The translations under genes were made by a program, and so were the position numbers. A DNA stretch of 39,873 nucleotides from an uncultured Mycoplasmatota bacterium (lineage in GTDB: Bacteria; Bacillota_I; Bacilli_A; RF39; UBA660): assembly GCA_900551925.1 (NCBI GenBank), contig URXR01000003.1:1-39873 (forward strand), written 5' to 3'. Positions 23,385 through 32,090 of this stretch are shown one piece after another. Every line of letters begins with the position of its first letter. Positions within the stretch are counted from its first letter, which is position 1. A model generated the notes under the pieces. It saw only the letters and a list, made by a program, of their open reading frames with translations. It was not told where the DNA came from and ran no database searches.

Positions 23385-25199
23385 TTAGACTACGGCTCCG
23401 TAACTTCTTACTTTTGATGTTGATATTGCTTCTGTTTCGTAAGTTACTCCGTCTCTTTCTATGGTCATTACTTGTTTAGTTTCAGTTGGTGCTGTTGTTG
23501 ATTGAGTTTCTGGGAACCATTCTTCTATTACTGGTGGTTCTTCAGTTGGTACTGTTTCAGGTTCAGTTGGTGTTGTTGGATTGGTTGGTTTAGTATTTTC
23601 TGTTGTTGGATCTTCAGGGACAAATGTATCTTCAGTTTTATCTTCTTCTTTTACTTGGTCTTCATAAGTTTGTTTTGCATGTTGATAGCCTTCTCTGTAA
23701 CCTTGTTGATAAGCAGCAGATCCTGAACTTGTGGTGCTTGATCCCCCATTTACAAAGGCTAATTGTCCAGCTTTATAACCAGCAGCTCTATCTTGAGCAT
23801 CTTTATTACCTTGTTCTTTGCTGTCATCAGTCATTTCATCAAATTTGGAATCTACTTCGTCTTCAGCTTTTTTAACTGCTTCTTCTCCAAATATTTTTAC
23901 AGCTTCTGCTCTACTTACTTTTCTAGTTGTAGTAGTAGTTTTAGTTGTTGTTCTTACTACATAGTCTCCACCAGCTGTTATGCCAAGGTTACCAATTATT
24001 GTTTGAACCATATCTTTTCCTTTAGCTGTTGTACTTGGATCAAAGTCTGTTCTATCATAACCTTTTAATCTTTTAGCATCTATAGCAGCAAGAGCTTCGT
24101 TAATTAAAGCTTGTTTTTCAAGATTTATTTCATTATCTTCAGCTGCAAATCTTTTACTGTCTTTAGCAGCGTCATTAATAAGTCCACTTAACTGACTACC
24201 ATCAGTCTTAGCTGCATATTGATAGTTTTCTAAGGTTTCTCCAGTCATTTGCGCTAAGGCTGCGGCTAGACCTGGTTGACCAAAAGCAACTTCTGATTGT
24301 AATTCTGGATTTGAACCTCTGTTACTATATATTTCATTTAACATAGCAAGAAATTCTGGTGTAGCCATATTTAAATTGTTTAAAGTCTCTTGAGTATGAT
24401 TTTGAATTTCAATTTGTTTATCTTTCAACTCTTTTGTTTTAAATAAACTATCAATTTCTTGAACGTCTCTTGAACCTTGACTAAGATTATTAAGGGCTGC
24501 TTGACCAGTGAAATAGTTACATCTTATTTCTTCAGCATTTTCTAATAAAGTTTTCTTACTGTTTTGAGAATTATAAACATCTGAGATTGCTGCTAATTCT
24601 TCAGCTTCAATGTAAGACACTTTACCTTTAGCATCAGGATTTGCTATAGCTACTTTATTAATATCTTCGTGTAAATCATCAATTTCTTCTAGTTTTTTTA
24701 CTAGATTTTTACCATTATCATATTTTATTAGTTTTTGATAAATTGATTTTAGTGTTTGGTCTTCTTCTTTTATAGTATAATTTTCGCTATTTTTATCATC
24801 TGCAGATACTTTTGTTACAGTTGGAGCTATTTTGCCTAAAACAGCATCTGCTATTCCGGTTGGGATAGTTGTTAATGCCATTGTTGCTGCTATTACAAAT
24901 GCTGCTATTTTTTTGTTTCTTTTATGATTTATTTTTTGTTTTAAGTAATCATCAGCTGTTTTTACATTTTCTACTTTTTGTTTCTTTTTCTTGATGTCTT
25001 TATTAGTATAAAGTGAGTAAAAATCAATATTGTGTTTTGTTTTTAAAGTATTGTGAGTTCTTTTAAAACAATCTACAATATTTTCATCGCTTCTTTGAAT
25101 AAATACTTCTCCAAATGCTTCAAACCCTTTAATTATTTTTTCTCCAGTTGTTTCGTTTGCTTCATAGATTACAGTTATTTTATCTTTACTTTTTTTCAT
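23385..25199 (-). CDS. Large membrane-anchored extracytoplasmic protein, lineage-specific
   Basis: 604 residues from the ATG after GAAGGGGGAATTTTATT; 11 residues of the longer frame come from the promoter region and are rejected. Layout: a cytoplasmic N-terminal domain of about 85 residues (KITVIYEANETTG...), a Lys-rich stretch, one membrane helix (about 98-118, IAAFVIAATMALTTIP), an Ala/Glu-rich helical region (about 140-400), a Thr-rich spacer (RTTTKTTTTTRK), a GYxxG-containing stretch (GYKAGQ, QQGYREGYQ), a Pro/Thr/Glu stalk (about 505-570) and a small C-terminal domain ending SYGAVV. No LPxTG. No family recognised. The Thr/Pro/Glu stalk suggests a wall-spanning protein. It is translated with the Asn-rich protein from one of the strongest promoters here. 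Confidence 0.72.
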   Translation of the reverse strand: MKKSKDKITVIYEANETTGEKIIKGFEAFGEVFIQRSDENIVDCFKRTHNTLKTKHNIDFYSLYTNKDIKKKKQKVENVKTADDYLKQKINHKRNKKIAAFVIAATMALTTIPTGIADAVLGKIAPTVTKVSADDKNSENYTIKEEDQTLKSIYQKLIKYDNGKNLVKKLEEIDDLHEDINKVAIANPDAKGKVSYIEAEELAAISDVYNSQNSKKTLLENAEEIRCNYFTGQAALNNLSQGSRDVQEIDSLFKTKELKDKQIEIQNHTQETLNNLNMATPEFLAMLNEIYSNRGSNPELQSEVAFGQPGLAAALAQMTGETLENYQYAAKTDGSQLSGLINDAAKDSKRFAAEDNEINLEKQALINEALAAIDAKRLKGYDRTDFDPSTTAKGKDMVQTIIGNLGITAGGDYVVRTTTKTTTTTRKVSRAEAVKIFGEEAVKKAEDEVDSKFDEMTDDSKEQGNKDAQDRAAGYKAGQLAFVNGGSSTTSSGSAAYQQGYREGYQHAKQTYEDQVKEEDKTEDTFVPEDPTTENTKPTNPTTPTEPETVPTEEPPVIEEWFPETQSTTAPTETKQVMTIERDGVTYETEAISTSKVRSYGAVV

Positions 25200-25233
25200 A
25201 ATAAAATTCCCCCTTCTAACCTGGATTGGCATT

Positions 25234-25262
25234 ATTATAACATTTTAGTCGAAAAATGTCAA
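25234..25262 (-). promoter_or_regulatory. Perfect sigma-A promoter of the surface protein operon
   Basis: TTGACA (25262-25257), exactly 17 bp, TATAAT (25239-25234), with a TG at -15/-14. The leader to the start codon is about 28 nt. Confidence 0.9.
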
Positions 25263-25289
25263 ACATTTTATATACTTTTTAAGGTTTTT

Positions 25290-25323
25290 TTATAAATAAA
25301 TGTAAAAAGAAATGTTTTTTACA
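25290..25323 (-). terminator. Terminator of the PP2C phosphatase gene
   Basis: TGTAAAAA pairs with TTTTTACA around ACATTTC, followed by a T-rich run on the minus strand. Confidence 0.7.
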
Positions 25324-25360
25324 CTTCTCTTGTTAATTATATTCTCTTGTTATAGTATTA

Positions 25361-26458
25361 TTATCTTATTTTTAAAAGAACGGCAGTGGTATTATCTTTG
25401 CCACCTTTTATTTCACTATAGTAATTAGGATTATGTTTATTTATTGGATCGCAATAGCTATTTGTTTCTAAAGCTTTTTCTACTATTTCTTTAGCGATAT
25501 TCTCTTCTTTTGAAGTTTTTATTGTTTGTTCTATCTCTTCTTTTGATAAGCAATCTGTTACTCCATCTGATGCTATTAGGATTTGATCATAACTATTTGG
25601 TATAGCTTTAGTTCTTACTTCTAGATGTGGAATTCCAAATGAATTAGTTATTTCGTTTGATCTTCTATGAAATCTCATTAAGTCTTCTGTTTCAATAAGT
25701 TCCATATCGTAAAGTTCTTGAACAGTTGAATCATCTTTTGTTTCTTGTTTTAAACCTTTTTTAGAGTAGGTATAAACTCTTGAGTCTCCGGCATTAAATA
25801 TAATTGTTTCATCTTGAAGTTTTATGGCCATACTTAAAGTTGTTCCGCCAAGGTTGGTTTTTACTATTTCTTGGTTTATTCTATATAATTTATCTTCCAT
25901 TATTTGGGCAATACAGTTGGAATCTTCTAAATATTTTTCTGGTATCATTTCAAAAAATGGAATTATTTCTTTTAATAGATAATTACTAGCTTGTTCTCCG
26001 CCAGCTCTTCCTCCAACACCATCTGCTACAGCAAGAAGTTTTATGTTGCTATTTTTTGGATGTTCTAATATTAAGTAGGAATCTTCTTGATTAGTTCTTA
26101 TTTTTCCAACATTTGAGGCTCCTTGAAGTGATTTTCCTAGAGTATAAGAGCTATTTTGCAAGGTTATTTGAGTTCCATCAAGAACAATATCTCTACAAGT
26201 TTGATAATATTTTAAATTTTTTATAGTAGATTTTGTTTCTTTTTTAGGATAATAAATGAATTTGATATTTCCAGGTTTATATATATCTTTTAACATAACT
26301 TGGTATTGATTGTATATTTCTTCGGCTGCATGTTTAAAAAACTCTTCGATATCTTCTTGTTCTTGACGAGTGAATTTTAAATCTCCTACTAGGATACCCA
26401 TAATATCTTTATAATCTGATTTTTTATCTTTTTCTATATATAGTGTTACTGTCATCAT
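25361..26458 (-). CDS. PP2C-type (PPM) serine/threonine protein phosphatase
   Basis: 365 residues, no membrane segment. The PPM domain starts near 105: RTNQEDS (121-127), VADGVGGRAGG (144-154, metal-binding Asp), GGTTLSMAI, NAGDSRVY, ASDGVTDCL and GGKDNTTAVL. All metal-binding aspartates are present, so it should be active. The first 100 residues (TVTLYIEKDKK...) are a separate, unrecognised domain, not a PAS, GAF or RsbU-type module. No partner kinase gene is nearby, as there would be in a prkC-prpC pair. The SD AAAGGGGG is 8 nt before ATG-ATG. Expression is from a perfect sigma-A promoter and ends at a terminator, so it is monocistronic. A link to the surface proteins downstream is only by proximity. 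Confidence 0.9.
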   Translation of the reverse strand: MMTVTLYIEKDKKSDYKDIMGILVGDLKFTRQEQEDIEEFFKHAAEEIYNQYQVMLKDIYKPGNIKFIYYPKKETKSTIKNLKYYQTCRDIVLDGTQITLQNSSYTLGKSLQGASNVGKIRTNQEDSYLILEHPKNSNIKLLAVADGVGGRAGGEQASNYLLKEIIPFFEMIPEKYLEDSNCIAQIMEDKLYRINQEIVKTNLGGTTLSMAIKLQDETIIFNAGDSRVYTYSKKGLKQETKDDSTVQELYDMELIETEDLMRFHRRSNEITNSFGIPHLEVRTKAIPNSYDQILIASDGVTDCLSKEEIEQTIKTSKEENIAKEIVEKALETNSYCDPINKHNPNYYSEIKGGKDNTTAVLLKIR

Positions 26459-26487
26459 AATTATAACCCCCTTTGTTTATGGGCTAG

Positions 26488-26516
26488 ATTATAGCACAAT
26501 TATCGTATTTTGTCAA
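26488..26516 (-). promoter_or_regulatory. Perfect sigma-A promoter of the PP2C gene
   Basis: TTGACA (26516-26511), exactly 17 bp, TATAAT (26493-26488), with TGC before the -10 (extended). The leader is about 22-25 nt. Confidence 0.9.
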
Positions 26517-26546
26517 TATTTAGGGGTTTTTTTTAGTATTATTGCA

Positions 26547-26573
26547 ATAAAAAAAAGGATATTCGCTATCCTA
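26547..26573 (-). terminator. Terminator of spoIIR
   Basis: AGGATA and TATCCT pair around GCGAA, followed by eight or more T residues on the minus strand. The spoIIR stop codon is in the stem-loop. Confidence 0.8.
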
Positions 26574-27099
26574 TAAATTTTTCAAATAGTTCTTTTACAT
26601 AAAGACTATATTCAATATCATCTTGATTAGTATCTTCAGCTTCTAACTGGCAAAGAGGAGGAAATAGAACACACCACCAATTATCGCCTTTTCCTTCTCC
26701 TAGAGTTATTAAAAGAGATTCATAATTTCCAGCTTCATATTTTACTCCTTTATATTTTTTTTCGGGAAAATAATGATAGCCATAATCGACATTGAAATCA
26801 GTATTTTTATCTTCATTAGTTAAGACTTCTTTTACTACTTGTTCATATTTATTTAAATTAGTTGTTAATATCTTTCTAGATGTTTCAATATCTTTTGACT
26901 CTTTTAAATCATTTTCTACTTCTAATTCTATATTAGTTTTTACTTGTTTTTTTAAGAATTGATCTTTAATACTGTTACTATTAGGGATTATTCTTATTCT
27001 GATAGCTTCATCTGGTATTATATAGTAATCTTCTTGATAAGTATTAGCTACCATAAATAGTACTAGTACTGCTAAAATTAAAAGAATAAGTCTTTTCAT
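26566..27099 (-). CDS. spoIIR: Stage II sporulation protein R
   Basis: Forespore-secreted signal that triggers SpoIIGA to process pro-sigma-E in the mother cell (known for the family). 177 residues from the ATG after ACAGGTGATAAAA; a GTG nine bases upstream overlaps the SD. One N-terminal signal/membrane helix (about 4-20), then the SpoIIR pattern IRIRIIPNSNSIKDQFLKK, the middle helical region, YHYFPEKKYKGVKYEAGNYES, LGEGKGDNWWCVLFPPLC. The order prfA-prmC-spoIIR is that of Bacillus. No sigma-F promoter is seen directly upstream, and it may be read from prmC. Confidence 0.95.
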   Translation of the reverse strand: MKRLILLILAVLVLFMVANTYQEDYYIIPDEAIRIRIIPNSNSIKDQFLKKQVKTNIELEVENDLKESKDIETSRKILTTNLNKYEQVVKEVLTNEDKNTDFNVDYGYHYFPEKKYKGVKYEAGNYESLLITLGEGKGDNWWCVLFPPLCQLEAEDTNQDDIEYSLYVKELFEKFIG

Positions 27100-27143
27100 T
27101 TTTATCACCTGTATATTTAATGAGACTTATTCTTAATTTTTAT

Positions 27144-27959
27144 TCATTTTTTTGATATAGAATAAATATATCTGTCATAACCATTATAGTCTTTTTTTAT
27201 TATAACTTTATCGTTTGGTAGTTCTTTAGTTATGATTTTTTTAATTTTTTCTCCTTGATTTTCTCCAATTTCAAAGGCTATGATGTGTTCTTTATTGATA
27301 ATATTTTTAATATCTTTTATTATTTCTTTATAATATTTTAAACCATCTTTACCTCCAAAAAGGGCTAAATGTGGTTCATTTTTATTTACTTTTTCTTCTA
27401 CCTTTTTAGAATTTTCTTCTATATAGGGAGGATTACTTATTATTACATCAAATTTTTGATTTATATTTTTATATAGATAGGTTTTTTGGAAGTTTACATT
27501 TGTTTTATGAATTTTTTGATTCTTTTTAGCTATTTTTAAGGCTTTTTTTGATATATCTGTTGCTAGTATAGAAGAGTTTTTTAGTTTATTATTTAAAGTT
27601 ATTGCTATTATTCCAGAACCTGTTCCGATATCGAGAATTGTTACTTTTTTATTTTTAAAGTGCTCTTTTATTAGATTTAGAGTCTCCTCAATTAGATATT
27701 CGGTTTCTGGTCTTGGAATTAGGACATTTTTATTTAGATAAAATTCTTCTCCATAAAAGTTGGTTTTTTTTAAAATATATTGAATAGGAAGATTTTTGTT
27801 TATTTTTTTTTCTATTTTTTGATACTTTTTTTGTTCTTTTGGTGTTAATTTTTTTTCTTTGTTTAATAGTATTTCTGGCATAGATAGATTTAAAACTTGC
27901 TCTAAGGCAAGTTTTTTTTCGTTTACATTATCTCCGGTTAGGATATCTTTAATCTTCAT
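27144..27959 (-). CDS. prmC: Release factor glutamine N5-methyltransferase
   Basis: Methylates the Gln of the GGQ motif of release factors RF1 and RF2 using S-adenosylmethionine. 271 residues: an N-terminal helical domain, IPRPETE at 81-87, the SAM site ILDIGTGSGII (108-118) and the catalytic SNPPY (175-179). It overlaps the end of prfA by 11 nt, its normal partner. The stop codon is TGA, which argues for the standard bacterial code. The base composition is extremely A-rich (many Lys and Asn). Confidence 0.95.
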   Translation of the reverse strand: MKIKDILTGDNVNEKKLALEQVLNLSMPEILLNKEKKLTPKEQKKYQKIEKKINKNLPIQYILKKTNFYGEEFYLNKNVLIPRPETEYLIEETLNLIKEHFKNKKVTILDIGTGSGIIAITLNNKLKNSSILATDISKKALKIAKKNQKIHKTNVNFQKTYLYKNINQKFDVIISNPPYIEENSKKVEEKVNKNEPHLALFGGKDGLKYYKEIIKDIKNIINKEHIIAFEIGENQGEKIKKIITKELPNDKVIIKKDYNGYDRYIYSISKK

Positions 27960-29010
27960 TACCAGCTAAAGCTCTTTTTTGATCTTCAGTTATAAGACTT
28001 TCTATTATTTCATCTAAATCTCCTTCGATGATACGATCTAATTTATTTAGAGTTAGCCCTATACGATGATCTGTTACTCTATTTTGAGGATAATTATAAG
28101 TTCTTATTTTTTCTGATCTATCTCCAGTTCCTATTTTTGATTTTCTTTCTATACCTTGTTCTTCTTCTTGTTTTCTTTTAGTTTCTTCATAAATTTTGGA
28201 TTTTAAAATTTGGAGAGCTTTTTCTTTATTTTGAAGCTGACTTCTTTCATTTTGACAAGTTACTACTATGCCAGTGGGAATATGAGTCATACGAACAGCA
28301 GAGTCAGTAGTATTTACTGATTGTCCTCCAGCACCGCCACTTCGATAGACATCTACTTTGATATCTTCTGGTTTTATATCTATTTCAATATTTTCTTCTT
28401 CGGGCATTATTATTACTGTAGCAGTTGAAGTGTGGATTCTACCTCCTGATTCAGTTTGAGGTATTCTTTGGACTCTGTGGGCTCCACTTTCATATTTTAA
28501 TTTGGAGTAAACTCGATCTCCTTTGATTAAACATTCAATTTGTGAAAAGCCTCCACTTGAAGATTCTTCAGCATTGGTTATTTCAACTTTCCAACCTTGT
28601 TTTTCAGCATAGCGCTCATACATGCGAAATAAATCTCCGGCAAAGATATTAGCTTCATCTCCTCCGGCTGCGCCACGAATTTCCATGATAACGTTCTTTT
28701 CATCATTCGGATCTTGAGGAAGGAGAAGCACTTCAAGAGCATGTTCTAACTCTTCTTTTTTAGATTCTAGCGATTTCAATTCTTCTTCAGCGATATCTTT
28801 TAATTCAGCATCTTTTAACAATTCTTTATCTTCTTCAATAGACTTTAATACCTGTTTATACTCGTTATATTTATTAACAGTTTCTTCTAGAGCGCTTTGT
28901 TCTTTAGATAATTTTGTTAATAACTCTATATTATTTAAAGTTTCAGGCTTAGTTAATTCTTCTTTTAACTCATTATATTTTTTACTAATTGCTTCTAATC
29001 TTTCTATCAT
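27949..29010 (-). CDS. prfA: Peptide chain release factor 1
   Basis: Recognises UAA and UAG stops. 353 residues, full length. GGQ at 228-230 in SGGAGGQSVNTTDSAVR, and the codon-reading P-x-T tripeptide PQT at 184-186, which is typical of RF1 (RF2 would have SPF). It lies 15 nt after rpoE and overlaps prmC. No frameshift site as in RF2. Confidence 0.97.
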   Translation of the reverse strand: MIERLEAISKKYNELKEELTKPETLNNIELLTKLSKEQSALEETVNKYNEYKQVLKSIEEDKELLKDAELKDIAEEELKSLESKKEELEHALEVLLLPQDPNDEKNVIMEIRGAAGGDEANIFAGDLFRMYERYAEKQGWKVEITNAEESSSGGFSQIECLIKGDRVYSKLKYESGAHRVQRIPQTESGGRIHTSTATVIIMPEEENIEIDIKPEDIKVDVYRSGGAGGQSVNTTDSAVRMTHIPTGIVVTCQNERSQLQNKEKALQILKSKIYEETKRKQEEEQGIERKSKIGTGDRSEKIRTYNYPQNRVTDHRIGLTLNKLDRIIEGDLDEIIESLITEDQKRALAGNED

Positions 29011-29025
29011 ATTAATAGCTCCTAA

Positions 29026-29463
29026 TTAATTTTGATCTAAATCTTCTTCGTCGACAATAACTAAATTCTTGTATTCTTCAGCGACATCCCCAGAATCTTC
29101 TTCAGAATCATCAGAATAAATATCTTCATTTTCTTCTGGTGTTTCTGGAATATCATCATATTCTTCTTCAATTTCTTCTTCATAATCTTCAAGATCATCT
29201 TCAATAGCGAAATTCTGAGTTTTATGATTAGATTTTAAATCCCAAGTACCATCTTCTAAAAGGATAAATCTCTTATCATTGGTTAACGCTGTATAAAATT
29301 CTCCTATTTTACTTTCTAAAGTTTGTTTAGGAAGTCCTAACATATCTACTATTTTGGTAAATAAATCAAGAGTTGTTGCTTGGGGACTTTCTTTTAACAA
29401 CATATTAGTAATATCATTATATGACATTAATTCTAGTTCTTCTTTAGTTAATTTCTTAGACAT
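29026..29463 (-). CDS. rpoE: DNA-directed RNA polymerase delta subunit
   Basis: Gram-positive accessory subunit that helps transcription initiation and recycling. 145 residues: N-terminal HARE-HTH domain (about 10-80, including SYNDITNMLL and TWDLKS) and a long Asp/Glu tail (about 90-145) typical of delta. A TATAAT box lies 24 nt upstream of the start with no clear -35. It is followed by prfA after 15 nt. Confidence 0.92.
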   Translation of the reverse strand: MSKKLTKEELELMSYNDITNMLLKESPQATTLDLFTKIVDMLGLPKQTLESKIGEFYTALTNDKRFILLEDGTWDLKSNHKTQNFAIEDDLEDYEEEIEEEYDDIPETPEENEDIYSDDSEEDSGDVAEEYKNLVIVDEEDLDQN

Positions 29464-29500
29464 ATCATTACATCCTTTCTTTTAAACATTATATGCTCTT

Positions 29501-29833
29501 TTAATGTATTGTTTCGTGCTTTATGTCTAGAGAAAATTTGGTTTCCTCTATCTGATAATTAATCATAACTTGTTTATTACTATTAGTCAACGATAAAATT
29601 GTGAAATTATTATAAAATTTTTGAGGAATATATGTTAAAGCATAACTAATAGTTTTATTTTTAAAATCTATAATAATTTCATAGTCGTTATTTCGTCTTG
29701 TTAAAATAAGATTTTTATAATCAAAAATAAGATTGGTATCATTATCTTGTACTGTTAATATATCGTTATCTATTATACCTTCTTTTTCTATTTTATAATC
29801 ATTAATATTAATTTTTGCTTTTACTTTGATCAT
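29501..29833 (-). CDS. DUF1934-like (YwiB) small beta-barrel protein
   Basis: 110 residues, soluble, beta-strand-rich: alternate hydrophobic/polar runs such as KVKAKININDYKI, TNLIFDYKNLILTRRN, YEIIIDFKNKTISYAL, QVMINYQIEE. The spacing matches the calycin-like DUF1934 family, whose Bacillus member ywiB lies near rpoE and argS. The function is unknown. It is divergent from the PBP gene and directly upstream of rpoE. The call rests on pattern and context, not on a search. Confidence 0.55.
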   Translation of the reverse strand: MIKVKAKININDYKIEKEGIIDNDILTVQDNDTNLIFDYKNLILTRRNNDYEIIIDFKNKTISYALTYIPQKFYNNFTILSLTNSNKQVMINYQIEETKFSLDIKHETIH

Positions 29834-29854
29834 AATTACCTCATTTCCAGGAGC

Positions 29855-29863
29855 ATTATAGCA
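29855..29863 (-). promoter_or_regulatory. Extended -10 promoter of the DUF1934-like gene
   Basis: TGCTATAAT reads leftward, giving a very short leader of about 15 nt. No good -35. It is identical to the extended -10 before uvrA. Confidence 0.55.
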
Positions 29864-29932
29864 TATTTTTGTTAACTTTTACATAATTTTTATATTTTTT
29901 TTCATACTAATCTTTAGAAAAAGGTGTTTTTT

Positions 29933-31882
29933 ATGAAAAAAGGACAAAAAATAGTAAAAATAGGAGTTATTACTCTTTTAATTTTAATTGGAATTTTTAT
30001 TTTATTTAATTTAATTGGTTTTTTATATGCTTATATTACTCCGAAACTTGACATAAGTAGTGCCAATGCTTTTTCAGTATACGATAATAAAGGTAGTTTG
30101 GTGTTTCAAGGTAATGGTAATGATTCTTGGGTTAGCTTAGATAAGATGAATGATAATATTATAAATGCTACTTTAAGTGTTGAAGATAAGAATTTTTATA
30201 GGCATTGGGGTTTTGACTTTCCAAGAATAGGGGCAGCTTTTTTAGCTAATATTTCCTCTGGGGAAATAGTGCAGGGGGCTTCTACTATTACTCAGCAATA
30301 TGCTAAAAACTTATTTTTAGATTTTGAACAGTCTTGGACTAGGAAATGGAAAGAGATGTGGCTTACTTATGAACTTGAAGCTCATTATACTAAGGATGAA
30401 ATTTTAGAAGGGTACTTAAATAGTATCAATTATGGGCATGGTATGTATGGAATAAGTAATGCCAGTAAATATTATTTTGATAAAGAAGTAGGGGAGTTAT
30501 CGCTTGCGGAGGCTTCAATACTAGTGGGTATTCCTAATAGTCCTTCGGATTATTCTCCTATTGATAATTATGAAATGGCTAAAAAAAGACAAAAAGTGGT
30601 ATTAGAGAGAATGTATAATAATGGTTATATTACAAAGAAGGAGATGGATATTGCTTATAAGACTAAACTTAATTTTAAAAATGATAGTTTTGATAATGAG
30701 CTTACTTCTTTAATTTATTATAATGATGCTGTTATGAATGAACTTGAAGAGATTGGTACTATTCCTAGTAGTTATTTAGATACTGGTAATATTAAAATAT
30801 ATACTACTTTAGATATAGAAGCTCAAAAATCTTTAGAGGCAGGTCTTAGTGAAATTGCTATTAATGATGAAATAGAGACTTCTAAAATCATGATGGATCC
30901 AGATGATGGCGCAATTATTGCTTTAATTGGTGGTCTTAATTATGGTGAAAGCCAGTTTAATAGGGTAATTAACTCTTATAGGCAACCTGGTTCTACAGTA
31001 AAACCTTTTCTATATTACAGAGCATTAGAAAATGGTTTTACTCCCAGTACGACATTTTTTAGTAAAGAAACGAGTTTTTATTTTGATAATAAGGAAACTT
31101 ATACTCCTGCTAATTCTGGTAATATTTATGCCAATAAAGAGATTTCGCTAGCAGCAGCGATGGCTTATTCTGATAATATTTATGCTGTTAAAACTCATTT
31201 GTTTTTAGGGGAGTTTGAACTTTATAATACTCTTAGAAAAGTAGGTATTACTTCGAAAATGGAAAAATCTCCTTCGCTTACTTTAGGCACTTATGAAGTT
31301 AGTATTATTGAGCTGGCTAGAGCCTATTCAGCTTTAGCTAATAGTGGCCATAAGGTAGAGCCTCATTTAATAACAAAGGTTGTTGATAAAAATGATAATG
31401 TTTTATATGAATATAAAGAGGAAGAAGAGGAAGTGGTTTTAAATAGTGATATTACTTTTATGATTAGTGAACTTTTAACTACAACTTATGATACTAATTT
31501 AATTGATTATACTTATCCAACTTGTATAAATATGGTCGATAGAATAACTAATAAATATGCGATAAAAAGTGGCAGTACTGATACTGATGCTTGGGTTATT
31601 GGATATACTCCTGAAGTAGTATTTGCATCTTGGGCTGGATATGATGATAATAAAGAAATTTCAACAGAAGTAGTTAGTGCTAATAAAGATTCGTGGATTA
31701 CTAGCATGGAAAAGTATTTTGAAACTAATGACGCTACTTGGTATGATGTTCCAAATAATGTAGTAGGGGTGTTAGTTAATCCAATTACTGGTAATGTTGT
31801 TAGTAACTCTAATGAGAAAAAGAAAATTTTATATTATTTAAAAGGAACTGAGCCTTATATAAAGGAGGATAGTGATGATTAG
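29933..31882 (+). CDS. Class A penicillin-binding protein (transglycosylase/transpeptidase)
   Basis: Bifunctional peptidoglycan synthase. 649 residues from the ATG after AAAAAGGTG; a GTG nine bases upstream belongs to the SD. A membrane helix at about 9-33, then the GT51 domain with catalytic E84 (SVEDKNFYRHWG), GASTITQQYAKN and RKWKEMWLTYELE, then the transpeptidase: nucleophile S354 (PGSTVKP), S413-D-N, and K-S-G-S-T near 540. No PASTA domain and no long C-terminal extension. All catalytic residues are present. It is followed by a coupled 61-residue gene. This is the PBP1A/2C/PonA-like group; exact orthology is not assigned. Confidence 0.94.
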   Translation: MKKGQKIVKIGVITLLILIGIFILFNLIGFLYAYITPKLDISSANAFSVYDNKGSLVFQGNGNDSWVSLDKMNDNIINATLSVEDKNFYRHWGFDFPRIGAAFLANISSGEIVQGASTITQQYAKNLFLDFEQSWTRKWKEMWLTYELEAHYTKDEILEGYLNSINYGHGMYGISNASKYYFDKEVGELSLAEASILVGIPNSPSDYSPIDNYEMAKKRQKVVLERMYNNGYITKKEMDIAYKTKLNFKNDSFDNELTSLIYYNDAVMNELEEIGTIPSSYLDTGNIKIYTTLDIEAQKSLEAGLSEIAINDEIETSKIMMDPDDGAIIALIGGLNYGESQFNRVINSYRQPGSTVKPFLYYRALENGFTPSTTFFSKETSFYFDNKETYTPANSGNIYANKEISLAAAMAYSDNIYAVKTHLFLGEFELYNTLRKVGITSKMEKSPSLTLGTYEVSIIELARAYSALANSGHKVEPHLITKVVDKNDNVLYEYKEEEEEVVLNSDITFMISELLTTTYDTNLIDYTYPTCINMVDRITNKYAIKSGSTDTDAWVIGYTPEVVFASWAGYDDNKEISTEVVSANKDSWITSMEKYFETNDATWYDVPNNVVGVLVNPITGNVVSNSNEKKKILYYLKGTEPYIKEDSDD

Positions 31883-32060
31883 AAGAGAAGAGGATTCTAT
31901 TAACAAAGAGTATCTTTATTATTTAATGAATGATTTGGGGCTTTTAAATGATTACGATTTAAATGAAATAGGTATTACTTATGAAGAATATCATAATCCT
32001 AATGAAGAAGTTTTAGATAAAATAACTGATTACAGAAATAAAAAAAAGAGAGATAATTAA
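31875..32060 (+). CDS. Small acidic hypothetical protein coupled to the PBP gene
   Basis: 61 residues from ATG after AAAGGAGGATAGTG; overlaps the end of the PBP gene by 8 nt. Acidic and soluble, with helical stretches (EYLYYLMNDLGLL, YEEYHNP, EVLDKITDYRNKKK). No known family. The SD lies inside the PBP gene and is the best in the area, so it is very likely translated. Its role is unknown; coupling suggests a link to the PBP. Confidence 0.7.
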   Translation: MIRREEDSINKEYLYYLMNDLGLLNDYDLNEIGITYEEYHNPNEEVLDKITDYRNKKKRDN

Positions 32061-32090
32061 TCCTGATTGGAAATTATTTCTCTTTTTTAT
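32044..32090. terminator. Bidirectional terminator between the PBP unit and the 1318-aa gene
   Basis: AAGAGAGATAATT pairs with AATTATTTCTCTTTT around a loop; the plus strand continues with TTTTTTAT, and the minus strand with a T-rich run as well. The two units converge here. Confidence 0.8.

Noticed and set aside
23502..24068. Several overlapping plus-strand frames rich in Phe/Ser/Cys or Leu/Gln
   Set aside because: Antisense shadows of the Thr/Pro/Glu- and Ala-rich parts of the 604-residue protein.
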